A stretch of DNA of 16,815 nucleotides. Origin: Candidatus Woesearchaeota archaeon. GTDB lineage: Archaea > Nanobdellota > Nanobdellia > Woesearchaeales > GW2011-AR4. The notes beneath the pieces are model-generated. The model ran no database searches and was not told where the DNA came from. It saw only the letters and a program-made list of their open reading frames with translations. The stretch spans positions 1 to 16,815 of the forward strand of contig JASMFO010000081.1 in NCBI GenBank assembly GCA_030751755.1, written 5' to 3'. The position numbers and the translations under genes were made by a program. Positions 13,653 to 16,815 of this stretch are shown here, piece after piece (the stretch's first letter is position 1; each line of letters starts with the position of its first letter).

Positions 13653-13807
13653 TGAAGGGATATTTTATTTATCTTATTTTTAAGTTTGTCGTCCAAGCCT
13701 TCTTTTTTATGGTGTGACTGCTCTTTAAGGAATGCATATTGTATTGCCATAGCAATTCTGCCTACAAAAAACCCCATTAGGAAAAATAAAAAATATTTTA
13801 TATGCAC
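13649..13807 (-). CDS. Possible 52-residue single-pass membrane protein
   Basis: A minus-strand frame with GTG start at 13807 (or TTG at 13819) encodes a hydrophobic N-terminal segment beginning H-I-K-Y-F-L-F-F-L-M-G-F-F-V-G, followed by A-I-Q-Y-A-F-L-K-E and a polar, lysine-rich tail ending in K-I-S-L-H. The organised division into one membrane helix and a charged cytoplasmic tail, and the tight convergent overlap with the ATP-cone gene stop (three bases), favour a real gene. Against it: no ATG start and only a weak TATA-like element near 13850. A GTGATG motif at 13823-13828 could serve as ribosome-binding site for the TTG start. No family recognised. Confidence 0.5.
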   Translation of the reverse strand: MHIKYFLFFLMGFFVGRIAMAIQYAFLKEQSHHKKEGLDDKLKNKINKISLH

Positions 13808-13941
13808 TAACTCAATCAAAAGTCATCACAAAACATAGTAATGAATAGTATTAAATAAACCTCATCCATGTATTAAATATAGAGTATTTGTACATTTTTT
13901 CTATAATATATTTAGAATAAATTTTTTCCATAGACTAAATA

Positions 13942-13962
13942 GAAAAAACTAAAAGAAAAAAA
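13942..13962 (-). terminator. T-run terminator of tRNA-Arg
   Basis: Read on the minus strand, runs of T interrupted by few bases follow directly after the tRNA discriminator base, as expected for archaeal T-run termination. The rest of the stretch 13820-13941 is AT-rich and shows no gene or repeat that I can support. Confidence 0.5.
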
Positions 13963-13998
13963 CGGGCCAGCGAAGATTCGAACTCCGGACTTACAGCT

Positions 13999-14010
13999 TG
14001 CTTCTAATAA
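13999..14010 (-). other. Canonical 37/38 intron of tRNA-Arg
   Basis: Twelve-base intron TTATTAGAAGCA at the usual archaeal position, one base 3' of the anticodon. CUUC of the exon pairs with GAAG of the intron, with bulges UAU and CAA, matching the BHB motif recognised by the splicing endonuclease. Confidence 0.85.
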
Positions 14011-14027
14011 TAGAAGGCTGTCACTCT

Positions 14028-14060
14028 ATTTGGCTGCGCCAAATCCTTGCATGCGCAAGT
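14028..14060 (-). other. Non-canonical intron in the D-loop of tRNA-Arg
   Basis: A 33-base insertion between tRNA positions 20a and 21. UUGG just upstream and CCAA near its 3' end can form the four-pair central helix, each followed by AUA as a three-base bulge; cleavage after AU in both bulges gives a perfect D-loop. Inside, CTTGC and GCAAG form a hairpin with loop GCAT. The exact splice points are inferred from the cloverleaf and the BHB rule, and the outer helix is not strictly contiguous. Confidence 0.75.
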
Positions 14061-14126
14061 ATCCAAGCTGAGTTACTGGCCCATAACAGTATTCTCAAAT
14101 AAGTTTTATTATTTGTTTATAAATGT

Positions 14127-14372
14127 TTATTTAAATCTATGCTGCAGGAAGAAATTCATGGCAAAAAAGAAAGCTAATGTCAAGCCCATTAGAAATACTA
14201 ATGCCCAAACAAGCCTTTTATCATTGCTAAATCCAAAAGGAATAAAACCTATAAAACCACCGACAGCTATTTTTGTGTCTTTGCTGTTTAAATTTGTTAA
14301 TGCGCCTAGAAAAACCAGAACAAAGCCTATTAGAATGATTAAAATCCCTATTGATATTAAGTTATAGGCCAT
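14127..14372 (-). CDS. DUF131-family small membrane protein
   Basis: An 81-residue protein with three hydrophobic segments: L-I-S-I-G-I-L-I-I-L-I-G-F near the N-terminus, a glycine-rich middle (V-G-G-F-I-G-F-I-P-F-G-F-S-N-D-K-R) and A-L-V-F-L-M-G-L-T-L-A-F-F-F near the C-terminus. The G-G-x-I-x-x-x-P-x-x-F/x-G-x-x-K pattern between two helices matches the archaeal DUF131 membrane family, whose function is unknown. The ATG at 14372 is chosen over one at 14435 because a TATA-like box (14392-14408) lies 27 bases upstream of it; the longer form would contain that promoter and a non-hydrophobic lysine-rich extension. Confidence 0.75.
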   Translation of the reverse strand: MAYNLISIGILIILIGFVLVFLGALTNLNSKDTKIAVGGFIGFIPFGFSNDKRLVWALVFLMGLTLAFFFAMNFFLQHRFK

Positions 14373-14391
14373 TTTGTTGTGTTTTGACTTT

Positions 14392-14408
14392 GAATGATAT
14401 TTAATGTT
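14392..14408 (-). promoter_or_regulatory. TATA-like promoter of the DUF131 gene
   Basis: AACATTAAATATCATTC on the minus strand is centred about 27 bases before the ATG at 14372 and decides between two in-frame starts. Confidence 0.5.
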
Positions 14409-14464
14409 TTTGTTAGATTTTATTGCTTTTAACATATATTCTTCAGAATATAATCAATCCGAAA

Positions 14465-14476
14465 CCTTTATATATA
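14465..14476 (+). promoter_or_regulatory. Strong TATA box upstream of the structured leader
   Basis: CCTTTATATATA lies 38 bases before the nearest ATG (14509) and about 150 bases before the likely ATG of the coiled-coil gene (14619). Transcription would start near 14497-14500, giving a leader of about 120 bases that contains the nested helices described at 14521-14604. Confidence 0.6.
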
Positions 14477-14520
14477 GGCAATATACAGATTAGTATACTA
14501 GTTTAGCAATGAGTTTATGT

Positions 14521-14604
14521 CAAAAGGAGCATAAATGATATCGTAAGTGAGGACAAAAAGATTTTATCAATTTGACCAATTGCTTCGATACCAAGCTCCT
14601 TTTG
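14521..14604 (+). ncRNA. Candidate structured leader or small RNA
   Basis: CAAAAGGAGC (14521-14530) is perfectly complementary to GCTCCTTTTG (14595-14604). Inside, TATCG (14539-14543) pairs with CGATA (14586-14590) and continues, after one bulged T, with AAG/CTT (14545-14547/14583-14585). CAATT/AATTG (14568-14572/14578-14582) forms a hairpin stacked next to it. All helices nest. The region lies downstream of a strong TATA box and upstream of a coiled-coil gene, so it is either a 5' leader with regulatory structure or a separate small RNA. Small frames also occur in it: ATG at 14509 (nine codons) and ATG at 14535 (three codons, with AAGGAG before it). It does not match C/D box, SRP or RNase P RNA patterns that I could recognise. 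Confidence 0.45.
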
Positions 14605-14618
14605 TCATTTTAATAAAA

Positions 14619-14873
14619 ATGGAACCAGAACTAAAAAATTTTACAGATAATGTAGATGCTTGGATTAAGCAGATAAGGAAGGAATTTACAAAAATTTCTG
14701 ACTTGCCTAGTGTCGTGACTGAGAATATCGACAATACACAGCATAATTATGAGTTAATCTATGAATTGAAGGATGAAATAGAAGAATTGAAACAGGAAAT
14801 AAATGCATTAAAATTGATACAAATAATAAGCCTCAAGAAAGACAAAGAGGTCCAGCAGAAGAAAATTAACTAA
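14619..14873 (+). CDS. Small coiled-coil protein of unknown function
   Basis: An 84-residue protein rich in Glu, Lys, Asn and Ile with heptad-like spacing in E-L-K-D-E-I-E-E-L-K-Q-E-I-N-A-L (about residues 52-67), typical of a coiled coil, and a lysine-rich end. No signal peptide and no cysteine. The start is uncertain: the ATG at 14619 lacks a nearby ribosome-binding site, and an in-frame GTG at 14547 would add 24 residues that are encoded within the structured leader. The shorter form is preferred because the extra residues look like non-coding sequence. The 3' end overlaps the convergent HPF-like gene by eight bases. No family recognised. Confidence 0.6.
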   Translation: MEPELKNFTDNVDAWIKQIRKEFTKISDLPSVVTENIDNTQHNYELIYELKDEIEELKQEINALKLIQIISLKKDKEVQQKKIN

Positions 14874-15171
14874 GATCATTCACTATTTTCTTTAAGGCAT
14901 TGTCTACTGCTACAAAGAGGTTTTTTTCCATGGTTTCTGAAGTAAAAGGTTTTCCATCATTAATTAGCTCTGCATGAATCTCAAACTTTTTGCTTTCTTC
15001 ATCATCCACAGGCTTCATAGCAACACTTAACTTCTCAAATTTACTGGAAATATCAGACATACGCCTTCCATAGTTGCCTATTATCTTCTTCAGAACAACC
15101 ATAGAAGCACCATCAATATCACCAAAACCAGAAAGCTCAATATTTCCCCCTAACTGCATAGATTCATCCAT
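14866..15171 (-). CDS. HPF/RaiA-like small protein, copy 1
   Basis: A 101-residue protein with the beta-alpha-beta-beta-beta-alpha layout of ribosome hibernation factors of the HPF/RaiA type. It has an initial strand I-E-L-S-G-F, a helix (V-V-L-K-K-I-I-G-N-Y-G-R-R-M), strands K-L-S-V-A-M-K and F-E-I-H-A-E-L-I-N-D-G, a segment K-P-F-T-S-E, and a final helix (L-F-V-A-V-D-N-A-L-K-K-I-V). There is no membrane segment or signal. The ATG at 15171 has GAGG at 15177-15180 as ribosome-binding site; an internal ATG four codons later is possible. It is divergent from a second protein of the same layout. Function in ribosome silencing is a suggestion from the fold only; another small RNA- or ribosome-binding role is possible. 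Confidence 0.6.
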   Translation of the reverse strand: MDESMQLGGNIELSGFGDIDGASMVVLKKIIGNYGRRMSDISSKFEKLSVAMKPVDDEESKKFEIHAELINDGKPFTSETMEKNLFVAVDNALKKIVNDLS

Positions 15172-15244
15172 AATAGCCTCAATATGGGGCTATTTTTGGT
15201 TCTAATGTTTAAATAATTTTTGTTTTGATTGACTATGTGCAAAT

Positions 15245-15388
15245 ATAGCTGTGCCAAAGCAGACTTTAGACAAAATGTTGCATCTTGATATCATTTTTGT
15301 GCATATCGTTTAGTTATGATACACAACATTTTAATTACAGCCATTGCTTTATTTTGTCCACCCACCTACATATCATAGGCACAGCTAT
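15245..15388. ncRNA. Candidate non-coding RNA between divergent HPF-like genes
   Basis: Four nested complementary pairs occur in 144 bases: ATAGCTGTGCC/GGCACAGCTAT (15245-15255 with 15378-15388, 11 pairs), AAAGCA/TGCTTT (15256-15261 with 15345-15350), AAAATGTTG/CAACATTTT (15272-15280 with 15324-15332) and TATCAT/ATGATA (15289-15294 with 15316-15321). An alternative pairing GACAAAAT/ATTTTGTC (15269-15276 with 15351-15358) competes with the third. A TATA-like box at 15207-15216 would place a plus-strand start near the first arm; the box at 15401-15411, read in reverse, would do the same for the minus strand, so the strand is open. No ORF of note is present. It could instead be a DNA dyad controlling both neighbours. 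Confidence 0.45.
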
Positions 15389-15400
15389 TGTTAATAACAA

Positions 15401-15411
15401 GATATAAATAC
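15401..15411 (+). promoter_or_regulatory. TATA box of HPF-like gene copy 2
   Basis: GATATAAATAC is centred about 28 bases before the ATG at 15434, consistent with a leaderless transcript. It lies 13 bases beyond the right arm of the 144-base inverted structure. Confidence 0.55.
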
Positions 15412-15433
15412 AAGCTAATCGAATCTAAAATCT

Positions 15434-15763
15434 ATGGAGCCAATACAAATTACTGGGATAAAAGACTTAGATGAGATGGAAATAGAATCTGTTAACAGGC
15501 TCGCTAACAGATATTACCCAAAAATACAAAGAGAAATTAAAAATATCACTTCCTTAACAGTGCATATAAAAAGTTATGAAAAACAAGGAAGAGAAAAAAA
15601 ATATTCTGTTCACGTAAAGGTAATAGCTCCTACAAGGATTTTTGTTTCTACAAAAACATCTGATTGGGATTTGGAAAAAGCTTTACACAAGTCTTTCAGG
15701 GATGTTATAAGAGAAATGCAGCACAGCTTGCATACAGATGACCAGCACAAAAAAGGACGTTGA
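15434..15763 (+). CDS. HPF/RaiA-like small protein, copy 2
   Basis: A 109-residue protein with the same order of elements as its divergent neighbour: strand I-Q-I-T-G-I, helix (E-M-E-I-E-S-V-N-R-L-A-N-R-Y-Y-P-K-I), strands S-L-T-V-H-I-K-S-Y and Y-S-V-H-V-K-V-I-A-P, strand I-F-V-S-T-K-T, and final helix (D-L-E-K-A-L-H-K-S-F-R-D-V-I-R-E-M). It ends in a basic, histidine-containing tail. The I-T-G opening and the long C-terminal helix after a short strand recall HPF/RaiA proteins, which sit in the mRNA channel of the 30S subunit. It is more basic than copy 1, which is acidic. The relationship is judged from layout, not from an alignment. Confidence 0.6.
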   Translation: MEPIQITGIKDLDEMEIESVNRLANRYYPKIQREIKNITSLTVHIKSYEKQGREKKYSVHVKVIAPTRIFVSTKTSDWDLEKALHKSFRDVIREMQHSLHTDDQHKKGR

Positions 15764-15771
15764 AAAATCAA

Positions 15772-15783
15772 CCTTTAAATTAG
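15772..15783 (+). promoter_or_regulatory. TATA-like promoter of the cysteine-rich gene
   Basis: CCTTTAAATTAG is centred about 31 bases before the ATG at 15808; no ribosome-binding site is seen. Confidence 0.45.
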
Positions 15784-15807
15784 ATTTTTAACGATTCTTA
15801 AAATAAA

Positions 15808-16254
15808 ATGGTAGTTTTATGCCAACTAAAAGAACTGGACTTAAGCTGTTTCGGCTGTTGCGGCAATGATTACAACCATAAAAGAAAATTAATGAAAGAC
15901 ATAAGAAAAAATACATGGGAATTTAATAAAAGCAAATCCATTAAATCTTTTATGACCCGGACTACAGAGCTTAAATCTTCGGGTATTTGCGCTAATGCTA
16001 TTTTTAAAGATGGAAACTTTTTTTGTCCAGGCCACCCTATACTAAATCAGGGCAGGGATTATAGAGGGCTAGACAAAGATTGTGAAAAAGAGGAGTATGA
16101 TGGATGTAAAACTTATATTCTGTTTCAGAAATGGAACAAAGAAAAACAAGATCAATTTCTGGATTTTATTAAGTCAAAAAAACTGGATAGTTTTGCTTAT
16201 TCTATAAGGATGGATAATGATTCTTTGCTGAAAGAGTTTGAAAAGAAAAAATAG
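15808..16254 (+). CDS. Cysteine-rich protein of unknown function
   Basis: A 148-residue soluble protein with eight cysteines in a spaced pattern: Cys5, then C-F-G-C-C at 14-18, Cys61, Cys73 followed by P-G-H-P (His76), Cys92 and Cys100. The C-x-x-C-C start followed by later single cysteines recalls the YkgJ-type zinc- or iron-chelating family, but the match is only in pattern. The C-terminal third is charged and probably helical. The last codons (K-K-K-stop) overlap the 3' end of the convergent initiator tRNA gene, and the lysine codons read in reverse give that tRNA its T-run terminator. Metal or Fe-S binding is likely from the cysteines; the biological role is unknown. Confidence 0.75.
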   Translation: MVVLCQLKELDLSCFGCCGNDYNHKRKLMKDIRKNTWEFNKSKSIKSFMTRTTELKSSGICANAIFKDGNFFCPGHPILNQGRDYRGLDKDCEKEEYDGCKTYILFQKWNKEKQDQFLDFIKSKKLDSFAYSIRMDNDSLLKEFEKKK

Positions 16255-16338
16255 CGGAGAGTGGATTTGAACCACTGACCTGAGGGTTTCACAAATGCTT
16301 ATGAGCCCTCCGGGCACTCCTGACTGCCCTACTCCGCT
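16252..16338 (-). tRNA. Initiator tRNA-Met(CAU) with 12-base intron
   Basis: Acceptor AGCGGAG/CTCCGCT has the A1-U72 pair typical of archaeal initiators, and the anticodon stem GAGGG/CCCTC carries the three consecutive G-C pairs next to the loop. The D-arm GGGC-AGTCAGGAGT-GCCC and T-arm AGTGG-TTCAAAT-CCACT are standard. The anticodon loop is interrupted by AGCATTTGTGAA (16288-16299) after position 37; removal gives CTCATAA with anticodon CAU at 16301-16303 and a 75-base tRNA with discriminator A and no encoded CCA. The central BHB helix (CUCA against UGUG) has one mismatch, so the motif is relaxed. A TATA-like box lies at 16361-16373. The 3' end overlaps the stop codon of the convergent cysteine-rich gene. 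Confidence 0.93.
16288..16299 (-). other. 37/38 intron of initiator tRNA-Met
   Basis: Twelve bases, the same length and position as the second intron of tRNA-Arg in this window. Bulges UAA and AAA flank a four-base helix containing one U-U mismatch; cleavage after the second base in each gives a correct seven-base loop. Confidence 0.8.
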
Positions 16339-16360
16339 GTATAAAAAATAAGAATTAAAG

Positions 16361-16373
16361 CTTGTTTAAAAAG
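16361..16373 (-). promoter_or_regulatory. TATA-like promoter of the initiator tRNA
   Basis: CTTTTTAAACAAG on the minus strand lies about 28 bases before the mature 5' end, so the tRNA has its own promoter although it follows the aIF5A-like gene on the same strand. Confidence 0.5.
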
Positions 16374-16392
16374 ATTGCTGATAAAACTAACT

Positions 16393-16770
16393 TTATTTTT
16401 TCTCGATAATCTGGATATCTCCATTCAAGTCAACAAAAATAACCTGATCTCCTTCACTAAGCTCATTATGCAGTTCTTCAAAAGCACTTGCATCTAATGT
16501 TTCATAGCTCACATTATCCATTATCTGCACTTTATCATTAGTTTTTGAAATGACCTGGCCTGTTTTCCTTGTTATATCAACAGTTTCAACTTTATCTGTA
16601 TGGTGCAGATTAATGCTTTTTTCTCCTTTCTTATTTAAACCCTGAATAAAAAGCTTTAATTTGCTGTGAGAATGAGTACCATAAACAATAACTTCTTTTC
16701 TATTAACTCTTACTGGCTCATTATTATAAATAAAGTAACTCCCTTTTTTTAGTTCTGATGCTGATGACAT
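16393..16770 (-). CDS. aIF5A-like translation factor lacking the hypusine lysine
   Basis: A 125-residue homologue of archaeal translation factor 5A, which binds the ribosomal E site and promotes peptide bond formation on stalled ribosomes. Seen: L-K-K-G-S-Y-F-I-Y-N-N-E-P-V-R-V near 7-22, the loop G-T-H-S-H-S-K at 31-37, then the second, OB-fold domain with R-K-T-G-Q-V-I-S, V-Q-I-M-D, S-Y-E-T-L-D and a final S-E-G-D-Q-V segment. In typical archaeal and eukaryotic factors the loop reads G-K-H-G-x-A-K, where the Lys becomes hypusine; here that residue is Thr32 (codon ACT, two changes from a Lys codon) and the following Gly is Ser. The rest of the fold is intact, so this is not a decaying gene. 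It may be a second copy with a changed role. A TATA-like box lies about 22 bases upstream. Confidence 0.85.
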   Translation of the reverse strand: MSSASELKKGSYFIYNNEPVRVNRKEVIVYGTHSHSKLKLFIQGLNKKGEKSINLHHTDKVETVDITRKTGQVISKTNDKVQIMDNVSYETLDASAFEELHNELSEGDQVIFVDLNGDIQIIEKK

Positions 16771-16780
16771 TTAGAATAGA

Positions 16781-16795
16781 GGTTTTATTTATATT
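16781..16795 (-). promoter_or_regulatory. TATA-like promoter of the aIF5A-like gene
   Basis: AATATAAATAAAACC on the minus strand ends about ten bases before the ATG at 16770, its AT-rich core about 22 bases away, fitting a leaderless transcript. Confidence 0.45.
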
Positions 16796-16815
16796 ATTAA
16801 AATTTTTGGAAAAAA

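Larger units (their letters stand above)
13963..14082 (-). tRNA. tRNA-Arg(UCU) with two introns (D-loop and 37/38)
   Basis: Acceptor GGGCCAG pairs with CTGGCCC, discriminator G, no encoded CCA. The T-arm CGGAG-TTCGAAT-CTTCG, D-stem ACTC/GAGT and anticodon stem ACAGC/GCTGT are all present. The cloverleaf closes only if two insertions are removed. One is 33 bases in the D-loop (14028-14060), leaving the standard loop AGCTTGGATA. The other is 12 bases after position 37 (13999-14010), leaving anticodon loop CTTCTAA with anticodon UCU at 14012-14014. The spliced product is 75 bases with A20 and G73, both arginine identity features. Both insertions have bulge-helix-bulge-like surroundings: CUUC/GAAG with UAU and CAA bulges at 37/38, and UUGG/CCAA with AUA on each side in the D-loop. 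A TATA-like element lies near 14103-14114. Confidence 0.88.

Noticed and set aside
14373..14435. Longer start of the DUF131 protein
   Set aside because: The additional lysine-rich residues are atypical for the family and cover the TATA-like box at 14392-14408.
14521..14604. C/D box guide RNA
   Set aside because: AUGAUAU is only a partial C box and no CUGA D box was found at a fitting distance.
14547..14618. In-frame GTG extension of the coiled-coil gene adding 24 residues
   Set aside because: The extension lies within the nested RNA helices and its residues look unlike the rest of the protein; the ATG at 14619 is preferred, though it lacks a ribosome-binding site.
15174..15193. Hairpin ATAGCC/GGCTAT near the ribosome-binding site of HPF-like copy 1
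   Set aside because: A start from the TATA-like box at 15207-15216 would begin near 15185, inside the hairpin, so it probably does not form in the mRNA.
15245..15388. SRP RNA, RNase P RNA or 5S rRNA
   Set aside because: Length and motifs do not fit: none of the conserved core sequences I know for these RNAs is visible.
1..16815. CRISPR array, insertion sequence, prophage or toxin-antitoxin pair
   Set aside because: No regularly spaced repeats, transposase motifs, terminal inverted repeats with target duplications, phage genes or recognisable toxin families were seen.

Overview
The window looks like a fragment of an archaeal genome, AT-rich and compact. The best guess is a DPANN-type lineage such as Woesearchaeota or Pacearchaeota; this is an inference from gene content and was not tested. 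The archaeal signs are aIF5A, TrmI of the archaeal type, TtuA/Ncs6, a DUF131 membrane protein, an archaeal-type A24 prepilin peptidase, an archaeal initiator tRNA, and BHB-type tRNA introns at position 37/38. In addition, most gene starts lie 25-30 bases downstream of a TATA-like box with no Shine-Dalgarno sequence (leaderless transcripts). Shine-Dalgarno motifs appear mainly inside operons.

Layout. 1-541: the 3' part of a HIT-family gene whose histidine triad is degraded. 538-1443 (-): A24 prepilin peptidase. 1476-2621 (-): a ubiquitin-like sulfur carrier directly abutting a TtuA/Ncs6 tRNA thiolase. 2718-4542 (+): an ArsR-type regulator with a C-terminal cysteine cluster, overlapping a cysteine desulfurase that is followed by a NifU/IscU scaffold. 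Together 1476-4542 form a divergent sulfur-handling locus: desulfurase, carrier, tRNA thiolation and Fe-S assembly. 4583-5374 (-): ZIP metal transporter. 5436-6437 (-): D-2-hydroxyacid dehydrogenase. 6566-8381 (+): ribD and ribB of riboflavin synthesis, separated by a hairpin terminator. 8415-8792: small lipoprotein. 8848-10509: arginyl-tRNA synthetase.

10537-10671: a minute transcription unit with TATA box, strong Shine-Dalgarno, an 8-codon ORF ending Cys-Cys and a T-rich end. 10677-11399 (-): tRNA m1A methyltransferase TrmI. 11474-13652 (+): a thiol/redox operon made of a 31-residue lysine-rich peptide ending CxxC, a membrane-anchored rhodanese, a thioredoxin-like lipoprotein, a CcdA/DsbD-like membrane protein and a stand-alone ATP-cone protein.

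13649-14372 (-): a small membrane protein, a tRNA-Arg(UCU) that is best explained by two introns (one in the D-loop), and a DUF131 membrane protein. 14465-14873: a structured leader and a coiled-coil protein. 14866-15763: two divergent HPF-like small proteins flanking an intergenic region with four nested inverted repeats, a candidate non-coding RNA. 15808-16254: an unrecognised cysteine-rich protein. 16252-16338 (-): initiator tRNA-Met with a 12-base intron. 16393-16770 (-): an aIF5A homologue in which the hypusine lysine is replaced by threonine.

The items most worth following up are the aIF5A without a hypusination site, the two-intron tRNA-Arg, the 8-residue Cys-Cys mini-gene, and the two structured RNA candidates at about 14.5 and 15.3 kb. 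No CRISPR array, insertion sequence, phage gene or rRNA was seen.
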